Source: Hyphomonas sp.
GTDB taxonomy: Bacteria; Pseudomonadota; Alphaproteobacteria; Caulobacterales; Hyphomonadaceae
Length of the DNA stretch: 64,000 nucleotides
NCBI RefSeq assembly: GCF_022844445.1
Contig: NZ_JALHLS010000014.1
Location: forward strand, 35,281-99,280
Direction of reading: 5' to 3'
Shown: piece by piece, positions 19,374 through 30,086 of the stretch
How the letters are laid out: every line of letters begins with the position of its first letter
How positions within the stretch are numbered: position 1 is the first letter of the stretch
Notes under the pieces: generated by a model
What the model saw: only the letters and a program-made list of their open reading frames with translations
What the model was told of the DNA's origin: nothing
The model's database searches: none
Position numbers and translations under genes: made by a program

Positions 19374-20284
19374 TCCGTACACTGAACCAGGCCGACCGGA
19401 ACGCAGAGCCGCTGCGCGTGTCGTTCGAATTCTTTCCGCCGAAGAGCGAAGGCATGTCAACACGCCTTTGGGACACGATCAAGAGGCTGGAGCCAATGGC
19501 GCCGGACTTCGTGTCGGTGACTTATGGCGCGGGCGGCTCGACGCGCGAGCGGACGCACGACACCGTTCGCCGTATCGCTTCCGAGACGACACTGCGCCCG
19601 GCAGCGCACCTCACCTGCGTCGGCGCAACCAAGGAAGAAGTGCTCGCGATTGCCGAAGAATACTGGCAGGCAGGCGTTAAGCACATTGTGGCGTTACGCG
19701 GCGATCCGCCGGCGGGGATGGGCGCAAAGTATGAGGCGCATCCTGGTGGTTTTCTCGATTCGGTCGATCTCATTCGCGGGCTGAGAGCCCACCGGCCGGA
19801 ATTGGGCAAGTGTTTCGAGATTTCGGTCTCCTGCTATCCGGAACTACATCCGGAGAATAGGGGCTGGGACGCGGAAATCGCTTACCTGAAGGCGAAGCAG
19901 GACGCGGGCGCGGACCGCGCCATCACGCAATTCTTCTTTGAGCCGGAAGTCTATTTCGCGTTCCTCGACCGTGCGCGGGCGGGCGGCGTGACGCTGCCGA
20001 TTGTTCCCGGCATCATGCTGCAGCCGAACTTTACCGGCCTGAAGCGCATCTCGGCACTGTGCGGCGCGAGTGTGCCGCACTGGTTGGAGCGGCTCTATGA
20101 AGGCCTCGAGGAAGATGACGAGACGCGTGACCTCGTGACTGCGACGGTGGCGGCGGAGCTTTGTCACAAGCTGCACGAGCGAGGCGTGCGCGACTTCCAT
20201 TTTTACACGCTGAACCGAGCGAGCCTTGCGCTGTCAACCTGCCGGCTTCTCGGCCTGAAGCCCCAACCCGCAAAGGCGGCCTGA
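19370..20284 (+). CDS. metF: 5,10-methylenetetrahydrofolate reductase
   Basis: 304 residues; flavoprotein that reduces methylene-THF to methyl-THF, the methyl donor for MetH. The TIM barrel is recognisable by VSFEFFPPKSEGM at the start (catalytic Glu), SVTYGAGGSTRERT, AHLTCVGATKEE, HIVALRGDPP, and the late PGIMLQPNFTGLKRI. The ATG at 19370 overlaps the stop of the preceding regulator (ATGA), so an open frame reaching 14 codons further back is not used. metH part 1 starts 3 bases after the stop. Confidence 0.96.
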   Translation: MIRTLNQADRNAEPLRVSFEFFPPKSEGMSTRLWDTIKRLEPMAPDFVSVTYGAGGSTRERTHDTVRRIASETTLRPAAHLTCVGATKEEVLAIAEEYWQAGVKHIVALRGDPPAGMGAKYEAHPGGFLDSVDLIRGLRAHRPELGKCFEISVSCYPELHPENRGWDAEIAYLKAKQDAGADRAITQFFFEPEVYFAFLDRARAGGVTLPIVPGIMLQPNFTGLKRISALCGASVPHWLERLYEGLEEDDETRDLVTATVAAELCHKLHERGVRDFHFYTLNRASLALSTCRLLGLKPQPAKAA

Positions 20285-20287
20285 CCC

Positions 20288-21346
20288 ATGGACGTAAAGA
20301 CACGTCTCTCGAAACTCGAAGCCGATGCGGCCAAGCGCATCCTGATCCTCGACGGCGCGATGGGTACGATGATCCAGACCTGGTCGCTCACGGAGGAAGA
20401 TTTCCGTGGGCAGAGGTTTGCCGGCTGGGCCTCGCCGTTGCGCGGGAACAATGACCTGCTGAACCTGACGCGGCCGGACATCATTGCGGCGATTCACGCG
20501 CAGTACTTTGAGGCGGGCGCCGATTTCGTCGAGACAAACACGTTTAGTGCGACAACCATCGCGATGGCGGATTACCGGATGGAGGCCCTCGCCGACGAGA
20601 TCGCCGCAGAAGGCGCCCGGGTCGCGCGCGAGGTGGCGGACAAGCTGGAAGCACGCGACGGCAAGCCGCGCGGCGTGCTCGGTGCCATCGGACCGACAAA
20701 CAAGACGTTGTCGCTGTCGCCGAAAGTAAGCGATCCAGGCTACCGGGACGTAACGTTCGACCAGGTCCGGGACGCATACTACGCGCAGGCCAGGGCGATG
20801 GCGCCGCACATCGACATGTTCCTGATCGAGACGGTTTTCGACACGCTGAACGCCAAGGCGGCGATCAAGGCGGTGATTGACCTTCGCGAGAAAGAAGGCG
20901 TTGACCTGCCGGTCATCTTGTCAGGTACGATCACGGATGCATCGGGCAGGACCCTCAGTGGCCAGACGGCCGAAGCTTTCTGGAACTCCGTACGCCATGC
21001 GCGCCCTTGGGCTATAGGGCTCAACTGTGCACTTGGCGCAGATCTGATGCGCCAGCACATCGCCGCGATTTCGCGCGTTGCGGACACGCGCGTGATTGCC
21101 TATCCGAATGCCGGCCTGCCGAACGCTTTCGGCGCCTATGACGAGACGCCGGACCAGACGGCCGCGCATCTTGGCGAATGGGCAAACAGTGGCCTCGTCA
21201 ACGTGCTCGGCGGCTGCTGTGGTACGACGCCGGCGCACATCTCGGCAATTGCTGGCGCAGCCAAGGGCAAGGCCCCGCGCAAGGTCCCGGCGCTGAAACC
21301 GGCGCTGCGCTTGTCGGGACTCGAGCCGTTTGAAGTGGCGTCGTGA
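20288..21346 (+). CDS. metH: Methionine synthase, homocysteine-binding part (split MetH, N-terminal)
   Basis: 352 residues corresponding only to the first domain of cobalamin-dependent MetH. ILDGAMGTMIQ begins the homocysteine S-methyltransferase barrel; FVETNTFSATTIA, AIGLNCALGADLM and the zinc-binding GGCCGTTPAH near the end are present. It activates homocysteine for methyl transfer. The remaining domains are in a second gene starting at 21768. Between them lies a small gene that overlaps both (TGATG and ATGA). Split MetH proteins occur in Caulobacter as I recall, so the two polypeptides should work together. Confidence 0.94.
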   Translation: MDVKTRLSKLEADAAKRILILDGAMGTMIQTWSLTEEDFRGQRFAGWASPLRGNNDLLNLTRPDIIAAIHAQYFEAGADFVETNTFSATTIAMADYRMEALADEIAAEGARVAREVADKLEARDGKPRGVLGAIGPTNKTLSLSPKVSDPGYRDVTFDQVRDAYYAQARAMAPHIDMFLIETVFDTLNAKAAIKAVIDLREKEGVDLPVILSGTITDASGRTLSGQTAEAFWNSVRHARPWAIGLNCALGADLMRQHIAAISRVADTRVIAYPNAGLPNAFGAYDETPDQTAAHLGEWANSGLVNVLGGCCGTTPAHISAIAGAAKGKAPRKVPALKPALRLSGLEPFEVAS

Positions 21347-21771
21347 TGGGCGATGCAGTCCGTAACGGCGACTTGTTTGTATTCTATGGCCTCCTGAAGC
21401 AAGGGGCCGCGGGCCAGCCGGCGGGGTTGAACCTGGCGGGCGCAGGTGAGTTTGGCGGGCCCTGCCGGTTTCGTGGACGGATGGTTGATCTGGGCGGGTT
21501 TCCGGGCGTCGTGGCAGGCGATGAACTTTGTCACGGTATTCGCTGGCGTGTGCGGGACGTCTCAATCGTGCCGGAGATGGATAAGTTCGAGGACGTGACT
21601 GACGATCCGGAAACGTCGCTGTACCTGCGCGTGATGCTTCCGCTTCTAGACGATGTCGGCGCGGCGACGGGCGAGACAGCATGGATCTATTGGTACAACC
21701 GGTCCGTGGACGGATGTGATCCGGTCACGAACGGAAACTGGCCGCTGGATGCGGGAAAGACAAGAAAATGA
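21346..21771 (+). CDS. Gamma-glutamylcyclotransferase (GGCT/AIG2)-like protein inside the metH operon
   Basis: 141 residues. The GGCT fold is suggested by [14 protein letters not shown] near the start (family FVYGTLK), then [21 protein letters not shown] and the region [10 protein letters not shown] with a Glu in the catalytic position, followed by YLRVMLP and ETAWIYWYN. Family members release 5-oxoproline from gamma-glutamyl compounds. The ATG overlaps the stop of metH part 1 (TGATG) and its stop overlaps the start of metH part 2 (ATGA), so expression should be translationally coupled. Why it sits here is not known; substrate is inference only. Confidence 0.82.
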   Translation: MGDAVRNGDLFVFYGLLKQGAAGQPAGLNLAGAGEFGGPCRFRGRMVDLGGFPGVVAGDELCHGIRWRVRDVSIVPEMDKFEDVTDDPETSLYLRVMLPLLDDVGAATGETAWIYWYNRSVDGCDPVTNGNWPLDAGKTRK

Positions 21772-24407
21772 CCAAGGCCTCCTCCCAGAGCTTCATAAAT
21801 ATCGGCGAGCGCACCAATGTGACAGGCTCGGCTGTGTTCCGTAAGATGATTACCGATGGCCGATACGGCGAGGCTGTCGAAGTAGCACGCCAGCAGGTCG
21901 ACAGCGGGGCGCAGGTAATCGACGTCAATATGGACGAAGGGATGCTAGACGGCGTCCACGCCATGACGACGTTCCTGAACTTGATTGCGGCGGAGCCGGA
22001 CATCGCGCGGGTGCCGGTGATGATCGATTCCTCCAAGTGGGAAGTGATCGAGGCGGGCCTGAAGTGTGTGCAGGGCAAGGGCATCGTCAATTCGATCTCG
22101 ATGAAGGAAGGCGAGGCGAAGTTTGTCGAGCAGGCGCGGGCATGTCTCTCCTATGGCGCGGCGGTGGTCGTGATGGCGTTTGACGAGGTGGGGCAGGCGG
22201 ATACGGCAGCGCGCAAGATAGAGATTTGCCAGAGGGCGTTCCGTATCCTGACGGAAGAGGTCGGCTTCGCTGCTCAGGACATCATCTTCGACCCAAACAT
22301 CTTCGCTATTGCGACCGGCATCGAGGAACACAACTCCTACGCGCTGGATTTCATCGAAGCGGCGAAGGTGATCCGCGAGACCTGCCCGGGCTGTCACATC
22401 TCCGGTGGGCTGTCGAACGTCTCGTTCAGCTTCCGCGGAAACGAGCCAGTGCGCCGGGCGATGCACTCAGTGTTCCTCTACTACGCTATTCCGGCAGGCA
22501 TGGACATGGGAATCGTCAATGCCGGCCAGCTCGATATCTATGACGATATCGAGCCGGAACTGCGCGAGCGCGTGGAGGACGTGATACTCAATCGCCGGGC
22601 GGATGCGACGGATCGGTTGATCGAATATGCCGAGCGCTTCAAGGGCCAGAAGGGCAAGGCGCAGGAGAAGGACCTCTCCTGGCGCGAGGCGCCAGTGCAG
22701 AAGCGGATCGAGCATGCGCTGATTCACGGCATCTCAGAATACATCAATCAGGACACCGAAGAGGCGCGCCTTGCGGCGGAGCGGCCTCTGCACGTGATCG
22801 AAGGGCCGCTGATGGACGGTATGAATGTCGTCGGCGACCTGTTCGGATCCGGCAAGATGTTCCTTCCGCAGGTGGTGAAGTCTGCACGTGTAATGAAGCA
22901 GGCCGTGGCTTGGCTCGAACCCTTCATGGAAGAAGAGAAGCTGCGCCTCGGCACGACCACACAGTCGAACGGCAAGGTGCTGATGGCGACCGTAAAGGGC
23001 GATGTGCACGATATTGGCAAGAATATTGTCGGCGTGGTTCTGGCTTGCAACGGCTATGACATCATCGACCTTGGCGTCATGGTTCCGGCAGACAAGATCC
23101 TCGACACGGCGGTAAAGGAGAAGGTCGACATCATTGGCCTGTCCGGCCTGATCACGCCGAGCCTAGACGAGATGGTGTATGTGGCAAGCGAGATGCAGAG
23201 ACGCGGCATGACACAGCCGCTTCTGATCGGCGGAGCGACGACCAGCCCGGCCCATACGGCCGTGAAGATTGATCCCGTCATCCGCTCGGCGCCGGTGATC
23301 CATGTGCTGGATGCGAGCCGCGCGGTAGGCGTTGTCTCGACGCTGCTCAACGAGGCGGAAAAGCCCGCGCTGGTTGCGCAGACCCGGGCCCGGTACGAGC
23401 GGATGCGCGAGGCGCGCAAAGATGGTCCGCCCAAGGAACGGTTACCGCTGGCTGAGGCCCGCAGCGCGGCCTTCCGTCCAGACTGGAAAAACTATGCCGC
23501 GCCGAAGCCCACGTTCACGGGCGCTCGGAGCTTCACCGATATCGATCTCGCCACGCTGGCCCGGTACATTGACTGGACGCCGTACTTCTCGGCTTGGGAT
23601 CTGGCGGGCAAGTTCCCGTTGATCCTCGAGGATGACAAGGTAGGCGAGGCGGCACGCGGCTTGTGGCGCGATACCGAGGGAATGTTGCAGCAGTTGATCG
23701 GCGAGGCCTGGTTCAGACCGAAGGCGGTGATCGGTTTCTGGGCGGCCAATGCGGTGGGTGACGACATCCGACTGGAGACGGGCGACACGTTCTTCACGCT
23801 GCGCCAGCAGATGAAGAAAGATAACGAGCGGGCAAACTATGCGCTGTCCGATTTCGTCGCGCCAGAGGGCGAGGACTGGATTGGCGGATTCGTTGTGACG
23901 GCCGGCGCGGAAGCGGATGCCATTGCGGAAGACTTCAAGGCAAGGGGCGACGATTACTCCTCGATCATGTGCAAGGCGCTGGCCGACCGGTTCGCCGAGG
24001 CGATGGCTGAGTATATGCACGAACGTGTCCGCAAGGAGCTTTGGGCCTATGCGCCGGAAGAGGCGCTGACGACCGACGAGCTGATCGGTGAGAAGTATCG
24101 AGGCATCCGCCCGGCTCCGGGTTACCCGTCGCAGCCGGAGCACACGGAAAAGGCGACTCTGTTCCGGTTGCTGGACGCAGAGAAGCATATCGGCGTGTCG
24201 CTGACCTCCAGCTATGCGATGAGCCCCGCTGCGTCCGTGTCCGGATTATACCTCGCACATCCGGACGCGATCTACTTCGCGCTGGGCCGGATCGAGCGCG
24301 ACCAGGTCGAGGATTATGCCCGTCGCAAGGGCTGGGACACGAAGACTGCGGAGCGCTGGCTGGCGCCGGTGCTGAACTATGATCCCTTCGTGCTGGTGGG
24401 AGCGTAG
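21768..24407 (+). CDS. metH: Methionine synthase, folate/cobalamin/activation part (split MetH, C-terminal)
   Basis: 879 residues. Domain order: pterin (methyl-THF) barrel from the start ([40 protein letters not shown]), cobalamin cap and cobalamin-binding domain (about 330-560; axial His motif [13 protein letters not shown], then [13 protein letters not shown]), and the reactivation domain binding SAM (about 590-879; [39 protein letters not shown]). Together with the separate homocysteine domain it forms a complete MetH. The reactivation domain means the enzyme uses SAM and a flavodoxin-type reductant to rescue oxidised cobalamin. ATG at 21768 overlaps the previous stop. Confidence 0.96.
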   Translation: MTKASSQSFINIGERTNVTGSAVFRKMITDGRYGEAVEVARQQVDSGAQVIDVNMDEGMLDGVHAMTTFLNLIAAEPDIARVPVMIDSSKWEVIEAGLKCVQGKGIVNSISMKEGEAKFVEQARACLSYGAAVVVMAFDEVGQADTAARKIEICQRAFRILTEEVGFAAQDIIFDPNIFAIATGIEEHNSYALDFIEAAKVIRETCPGCHISGGLSNVSFSFRGNEPVRRAMHSVFLYYAIPAGMDMGIVNAGQLDIYDDIEPELRERVEDVILNRRADATDRLIEYAERFKGQKGKAQEKDLSWREAPVQKRIEHALIHGISEYINQDTEEARLAAERPLHVIEGPLMDGMNVVGDLFGSGKMFLPQVVKSARVMKQAVAWLEPFMEEEKLRLGTTTQSNGKVLMATVKGDVHDIGKNIVGVVLACNGYDIIDLGVMVPADKILDTAVKEKVDIIGLSGLITPSLDEMVYVASEMQRRGMTQPLLIGGATTSPAHTAVKIDPVIRSAPVIHVLDASRAVGVVSTLLNEAEKPALVAQTRARYERMREARKDGPPKERLPLAEARSAAFRPDWKNYAAPKPTFTGARSFTDIDLATLARYIDWTPYFSAWDLAGKFPLILEDDKVGEAARGLWRDTEGMLQQLIGEAWFRPKAVIGFWAANAVGDDIRLETGDTFFTLRQQMKKDNERANYALSDFVAPEGEDWIGGFVVTAGAEADAIAEDFKARGDDYSSIMCKALADRFAEAMAEYMHERVRKELWAYAPEEALTTDELIGEKYRGIRPAPGYPSQPEHTEKATLFRLLDAEKHIGVSLTSSYAMSPAASVSGLYLAHPDAIYFALGRIERDQVEDYARRKGWDTKTAERWLAPVLNYDPFVLVGA

Positions 24408-24410
24408 GGC

Positions 24411-24794
24411 TTGCGGCTGCACGCTGTCACTCTCGTGGTTCCGGATTATGATGAAGGCATCGCGTTCTTTGTCGGCAAGCTTGGGTTCGACCTGATCGAA
24501 GATTCGCTGCGCGGCGAGGGCAAGCGTTGGGTGATGGTGGCGCCCCGGGGCGCCGAGACGCGGCTGTTGCTTGCGGAAGGCCGGGGTGAGCGCCAGCGCG
24601 CGGCCATCGGCAACCAGACCGGCGGACGTGTCGGCTTCTTTCTGGAGACGGACGACTTCGCCCGCGACCATGCGGCCTTTATCGCAAAGGGCGTCTCGTT
24701 CACGGAGGCGCCGCGCGCGGAGCCCTATGGCAGGGTCGCCGTGTTCCGCGATGATTTCGGAAACCTGTGGGACCTGATCGAGTACGCGGCCTGA
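24411..24794 (+). CDS. VOC (glyoxalase/bleomycin-resistance fold) protein
   Basis: 127 residues with paired beta-alpha-beta-beta-beta modules: LHAVTLVVPDYDEGIAFFVG...LGFDLIED in the first and GRVGFFLETDDFARDH...FRDDFGNLWDLIEY in the second. Metal ligands look like His near residue 4 and Glu near the end, common for the family. Function cannot be assigned further. Starts with TTG at 24411, 3 bases after the metH stop and with GGGAG upstream, so it is likely the last tightly linked gene of the met operon. Confidence 0.85.
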   Translation: MRLHAVTLVVPDYDEGIAFFVGKLGFDLIEDSLRGEGKRWVMVAPRGAETRLLLAEGRGERQRAAIGNQTGGRVGFFLETDDFARDHAAFIAKGVSFTEAPRAEPYGRVAVFRDDFGNLWDLIEYAA

Positions 24795-24867
24795 AGGCTG
24801 GCAATATTGTGCCCTGCCGGTGTTCCTTTATTCTCCACGAAGACAGGTGGAAGCGAGAGGTGTACGC

Positions 24868-25392
24868 GTGGATGAGATGGGGTTGTTTAGATATGCGCTG
24901 CCCGCCCTTGCCGGAGCGCTTGGCGTAGTTTTCCTTCACTGGATAACCGGGAGACCGAGACCCGGGATTGGTCGTTGCCAGGCGTCAATCTGGGTGACCG
25001 GCATCTGCCTTGTCGGGGGCGCCCTTTTCAGCGCCGGGCTGGTTGCCGTTCTGACCCAGGCAGATTCCACGGATGGCGTGAATGACGGCCCGTGGTTGCC
25101 TTTCATTCTGGGGGGCTTCAGTGCGTTGCTGCTCTGGGGCGCCGCTGACGCCCTGTTCCGCCGCATGGAATGGGATGAGCGGAAGGTCCTGTTCAGGAAA
25201 TTGTTTAGTGCGCCCCGCACGGCGCAATGGTCCGAGATTGCGACAGTGCATTATCGTCCGTTCACCCAGACTTTCCGCATCGGACTGGCAGATGGCACCG
25301 GATTCGTGATTTCGGAGATGGTGACCGGCCTGCGCGAGTTTCTGGCGGACGTCGAACGTTACGCACCGGCCGCTCGCCCGGGCGGGAGCTGA
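24868..25392 (+). CDS. Small membrane protein with C-terminal PH-like region, function unknown
   Basis: About 174 residues. Three hydrophobic segments (about 6-25, 38-60 and 75-95) are followed by a soluble tail with strands such as WSEIATVHYRPF, FRIGLADGTGFVI and an amphipathic helix LREFLADVERY, resembling a bacterial PH-like domain. No name can be given. The GTG at 24868 is chosen because AGAGG lies 7 bases before it; ATG at 24877 is the alternative. Lies 73 bases after the VOC gene on the same strand. Confidence 0.75.
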   Translation: MDEMGLFRYALPALAGALGVVFLHWITGRPRPGIGRCQASIWVTGICLVGGALFSAGLVAVLTQADSTDGVNDGPWLPFILGGFSALLLWGAADALFRRMEWDERKVLFRKLFSAPRTAQWSEIATVHYRPFTQTFRIGLADGTGFVISEMVTGLREFLADVERYAPAARPGGS

Positions 25393-25477
25393 CGCTGCTT
25401 AGCCAAAGCCGCTAGCGGCCTTGGACCGAGTCGCTATAAGCCTCGGCCATGACAGCCTTGTCATCTGGGAGACAGTA

Positions 25478-26902
25478 ATGGCCAAAGCCCGCCTGCGCAG
25501 CGAGAACGCGAAAATCGTGGCGACCCTTGGGCCGCGCAGCCGCACGCTGAAGGAGATCCGCGCTCTGGCGGAAGCGGGCGCGGATGTGTTCCGGCTGAAC
25601 TTCTCCCATGGCAGCCACGAGGATCACCGCGCGACACTGGAGACGGTGCGCAAAGTGGAGGCGCTGGTGGGGCGGCCACTGGCGGCGCTCGCAGACCTGC
25701 AGGGGCCAAAAGTCCGCGTCGGGAGCTTTCCTGGCGGCGAGATGAAGGTGGCCTGGCGCGGAGAATATGTGCTGGTCGCGGCGGAGCAGACGGACGCCTC
25801 CGAGACGATCCCGGTGCCGCACAAGGCGATCATCGACCAGCTGGAAGTCGGCGACACGATCCTTGTCGATGACGGCAAGCTGATCTTTACGGTGACCGCT
25901 GCCGGCAAGGCGCCGAAGGTGCGGGCTGATGTGCCAGGCAAGATTTCCGACAAGAAGGGCTTCACCGTGCGCGGAAAGGCGCTGCCGGTGAAGGCTCTTA
26001 CGGTCAAGGACAAGGCTGACCTTGAGTTCGCGCTGTCCATCGGTGTGGACCTTGTCGCGCTGTCCTTTGTGCAGTCCGTGGCAGACATTGCGATGACCAA
26101 GGCGATCATCAACGGGCGCGCGCCGCTGATCGCGAAGCTGGAGAAGCCGGCGGCGCTGGGCGAGTTGCGTGAGATCATCCATGCCTCGGACGGTGTGATG
26201 GTTGCGCGCGGCGATCTCGGCGTTGAATATCCGCCGGAGGAAGTGCCGGTGATCCAGCGGCGCATCATCCGCGCGGCGCGCGCGGCCGGGCGGCCGGTGA
26301 TCGTGGCGACGCAGATGCTGGAATCGATGATCGAGAATTCGGCGCCGACGCGGGCTGAGGCGTCCGATGTGGCGACCGCGATCTATCAGGGTGCCGATGC
26401 CGTGATGCTATCGGCGGAGACGGCGGTGGGCCGCCATCCGGCAACGGCGGTGGCGATCATGTCACGCATCATCCGGGCGACCGAGAAAGCTGACGATTAT
26501 CGCCGGTCGATGCTGCAGTTCGACGGCGACGAGACGGCGAACACGGCCATCGATGTTGTGGCGCAGACCTCGCTGGCGATGGCGGCGGCAGAGGGCGCAA
26601 CGGCACTGGCGCTGCGGACCGGCGCGTTCGAGCGGCTTGCACGTTTTTCACGGGTGCGCGGGGCGACGCCAATCCTTTATGGATCGATCGAGGAACAGCG
26701 CGTGCGCCAGGCCTGCCTGCTCTGGGGCGTCCATCCGCACCTGCTCGATGCGGGGGTCGAGAACTGGTACCGTACTCTGATGAAGGCGGCGGGCCTCGAA
26801 GGCCGGGTCGCTTATGCGCGCTGGGCGGGCGACGACGCGCGGTTCGCGTGGGAGATCGGGGTTGGCAAGGGCCTCGATGGCAAGCCGATCACTGGCGTAT
26901 GA
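25478..26902 (+). CDS. pyk: Pyruvate kinase
   Basis: 474 residues; last glycolytic step, phosphoenolpyruvate to pyruvate with ATP formation, in the cytoplasm. Visible: KIVATLGPRSRT at the start, FRLNFSHGSHEDH, the active-site segment IAKLEKPAAL (family IxKIE), VMVARGDLGVE, and MLESMIENSAPTRAEASDVA, with the C-terminal regulatory domain through GATALALRTG. ATG at 25478 follows GGGAGACAGTA. The last 14 bases overlap the convergent aspartic protease gene. Confidence 0.97.
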   Translation: MAKARLRSENAKIVATLGPRSRTLKEIRALAEAGADVFRLNFSHGSHEDHRATLETVRKVEALVGRPLAALADLQGPKVRVGSFPGGEMKVAWRGEYVLVAAEQTDASETIPVPHKAIIDQLEVGDTILVDDGKLIFTVTAAGKAPKVRADVPGKISDKKGFTVRGKALPVKALTVKDKADLEFALSIGVDLVALSFVQSVADIAMTKAIINGRAPLIAKLEKPAALGELREIIHASDGVMVARGDLGVEYPPEEVPVIQRRIIRAARAAGRPVIVATQMLESMIENSAPTRAEASDVATAIYQGADAVMLSAETAVGRHPATAVAIMSRIIRATEKADDYRRSMLQFDGDETANTAIDVVAQTSLAMAAAEGATALALRTGAFERLARFSRVRGATPILYGSIEEQRVRQACLLWGVHPHLLDAGVENWYRTLMKAAGLEGRVAYARWAGDDARFAWEIGVGKGLDGKPITGV

Positions 26903-27419
26903 TCATCTGCCCCTGGCGGACTTCATAGGAATTGAGTTCGCCAAGGAACGTCATGCCGAGCAGGGACTGTTCCAGCTCGGTGCGCAGGATAACAGCGTTG
27001 ACGTTTTCCACCTTGACCTTGCCGATGCGGATGCTGTCGAGCGTGACATGGGCTCCGTAGGTGATGCCGCCGGCTGTGCGGATCTCGGAATCGAAATTCA
27101 GCTCTTCAGGTTTGAGGCCGAGCCGCTGGGCGTCGAAATAGGTGAGGGCCACAATGCTGGCGCCCGTGTCGACCATGAACTTGACCTGCGTGCCGCTGAC
27201 ATCGGCGCGGGCCCAGAAGTGGCCGTCATTCTCGCGGTCAATAAAGGCCGCCCGGGAGCCGGCGACGGGCAGGGGTTCCGGCGTGGCAACGGCGACGGTG
27301 ACTGCGGCCTCGGCGGGCAGTGCCGCTTGTTCCTGCAAGCGCGGGGCGACGACGAAGGCGATAACCATGGCGATCACCACGGACGCAAACATGACCAGAA
27401 AAAGGTTTCGCAGGGCCAT
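26889..27419 (-). CDS. Membrane-anchored retropepsin-like aspartic protease (TIGR02281 type)
   Basis: 176 residues with one N-terminal membrane helix (about 7-27) and a periplasm-facing retropepsin-like domain: HFWARADVSGTQVKFMVDTG gives the single active-site DTG at about residues 89-91, and LLGMTFLGELNSYEV is the second family signature. These single-chain clan AA proteases act as dimers; substrates are unknown. The gene overlaps the 3' end of pyk by 14 bases on the opposite strand and is preceded on its own strand by the DUF1289 gene, 3 bases away, so those two form an operon. Confidence 0.9.
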   Translation of the reverse strand: MALRNLFLVMFASVVIAMVIAFVVAPRLQEQAALPAEAAVTVAVATPEPLPVAGSRAAFIDRENDGHFWARADVSGTQVKFMVDTGASIVALTYFDAQRLGLKPEELNFDSEIRTAGGITYGAHVTLDSIRIGKVKVENVNAVILRTELEQSLLGMTFLGELNSYEVRQGQMIIRQ

Positions 27420-27422
27420 CGG

Positions 27423-27617
27423 TCAACGCTTTCCGAGACGTTCGAGGTGGGCGATCCGGTCGGGCAGGCTGGCAATCACTGCATCGCGGCCATCGGCGCC
27501 CATCTGAACCCAGCGTCCGATCTCCGGCAGCGTGCGGCCGCAGCCGAGGCAATACCCCGTCTGGCCGTCTACGGCGCAAACCTTGATACAAGGGGTCTTT
27601 ATCGGCTCAATTGGCAT
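27423..27617 (-). CDS. DUF1289 cysteine-rich small protein
   Basis: 64 residues with the DUF1289 pattern: PCIKVCAVDGQTGYCLGCGR, that is C-x3-C...C-x2-C, likely binding zinc or an iron-sulfur cluster, followed by EIGRWVQMGADGRDAVIASL. The family is small and uncharacterised. Cotranscribed with the aspartic protease. Divergent from cobT. Confidence 0.9.
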   Translation of the reverse strand: MPIEPIKTPCIKVCAVDGQTGYCLGCGRTLPEIGRWVQMGADGRDAVIASLPDRIAHLERLGKR

Positions 27618-27736
27618 GGCTATAGCAAATACCGGATGGGAGATTCCGGCAAGTCTCTCACAAACCGCGTAATAAATCCTTGCCGGACAGGTCCGTGAAT
27701 CTTTGATATTTGGAAGTTTGCGCTCATCCTTGGCGC

Positions 27737-28753
27737 ATGGAGTACCCAGTCTTGAGCGAACCTGCCGCCCAGAAATCCCCGCTCGCCGACGTCCGGGACC
27801 TGATTCTCAAGCCGGTCGAGGCAGATGCTGCGTCCGGCCGGAAGGTGCGCGAGGCGCTGGCCGGGATGGGCCGGGAGGGGGACTTCGGACGGCTGGGCGA
27901 GGCAGCCGAGTGGCTGGCGAGCTGGCAGCGGCGGTTTCCGCCGCGCATCGAAAAGCCGACGCTGGCCATCTTTGCCGGATCGCACGGCATCGTGGATTCC
28001 GGCGTGTCGCTGTCGAGCAACTCCGATACGCGCGCCCATATCGATGCGCTGGCCCAAGGCCGCGCGCCGCTGTCGGCGATTGCGACCCAGGCCGGGGCTA
28101 CCGTGCGTGTGTTCGAGCTGGCGCTGGATAAGCCGACGCCGAGCATCGCCAAGGAAGCTGCGATGACCGAGCGCGAGTGCGCGGCAACCATCGCGTACGG
28201 ATTCGAAGCGGTCGAGGACAAGCCGGACCTGCTGGCGATTGCCGTGTCCGGCGCAGGGGTCGGCACTGCAGCGGCGGCGGTGGCTTGCGCGCTCTACGGT
28301 GGGTCGCCGGACTATTGGGTGCGCCCCAGCGCTCAGACGCCGGCCAGCATTTCCGAGAAGCGCAGCGAACTCGTCAGCGCCGCCCTGCGCCTGCACCGGG
28401 GGCACCTGTCCGATCCGCTGGAAGCTCTGCGCTGCCTCGGCGGCAGGGAACTTGCTGCCTGTGTCGGCGCGATCATCGCGGCGCGTCACCAGAGCATCCC
28501 GGTGGTGCTGGACGGTTTTGCGACGACGATTGCCGCAGGCATTGTGCACGCCGTGTCGAACGTGGCTGTTAGCCACTGTCTCGCCTCCCACATCACTCAG
28601 CGTCCGGCGCATGAAGCCTCTCTCGAACGGATCGGACTCGCGCCGCTGTTGCAGCTGCAATTCCAGACAGGTGGCGGACTGGGCTCCGCGACCGCCATTG
28701 GGGTACTGAAGACCGCCTGCGCGCCCTTCATCGCCAAGCCTGCCCCCGCCTGA
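27737..28753 (+). CDS. cobT: Nicotinate-nucleotide:dimethylbenzimidazole phosphoribosyltransferase
   Basis: 338 residues. Makes alpha-ribazole phosphate for the lower ligand of cobalamin. Family motifs: LAIFAGSHGIVDSGVSL, IAVSGAGVGTAAAAVA near the middle and the late catalytic-Glu region HEASLERIGLAPLLQLQF followed by GGGLGSATA. The product serves MetH encoded 3 kb away. The start is uncertain: ATG at 27737 has no clear ribosome site, whereas TTG at 27752 has GGAG about 9 bases before it. No cobalamin riboswitch was recognised upstream. Confidence 0.93.
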   Translation: MEYPVLSEPAAQKSPLADVRDLILKPVEADAASGRKVREALAGMGREGDFGRLGEAAEWLASWQRRFPPRIEKPTLAIFAGSHGIVDSGVSLSSNSDTRAHIDALAQGRAPLSAIATQAGATVRVFELALDKPTPSIAKEAAMTERECAATIAYGFEAVEDKPDLLAIAVSGAGVGTAAAAVACALYGGSPDYWVRPSAQTPASISEKRSELVSAALRLHRGHLSDPLEALRCLGGRELAACVGAIIAARHQSIPVVLDGFATTIAAGIVHAVSNVAVSHCLASHITQRPAHEASLERIGLAPLLQLQFQTGGGLGSATAIGVLKTACAPFIAKPAPA

Positions 28754-28774
28754 CGCAACGTCAGTGCGGCATTC

Positions 28775-28796
28775 TTTACGTTTACGTGCACGTTAC
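28775..28796 (+). promoter_or_regulatory. Operator-like ACGT repeats before the acyl-CoA dehydrogenase pair
   Basis: TTTACG occurs twice in tandem (28775-28786) and leads into the 10-base palindrome ACGTGCACGT (28784-28793). Such TTTACG/ACGT palindromes resemble sites of TetR- or MerR-type regulators of fatty-acid and branched-chain degradation. A short leader hairpin GGTGCC-AAGA-GGCACC follows before the ribosome site. The regulator is not known. Confidence 0.45.
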
Positions 28797-28868
28797 CTTG
28801 CCAGTGCACGGTTTTGACTGACATAGAGGTGCCAAGAGGCACCCTGAGCCACCGGAGGAAATACGGAC

Positions 28869-30062
<1,194 letters not shown>

Positions 30063-30086
30063 AGGCGAGGGCAGGGAGGATTACTT

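Noticed and set aside
27618..27736. Cobalamin riboswitch before cobT or the met operon
   Set aside because: I could not find the conserved B12-box core in either leader.
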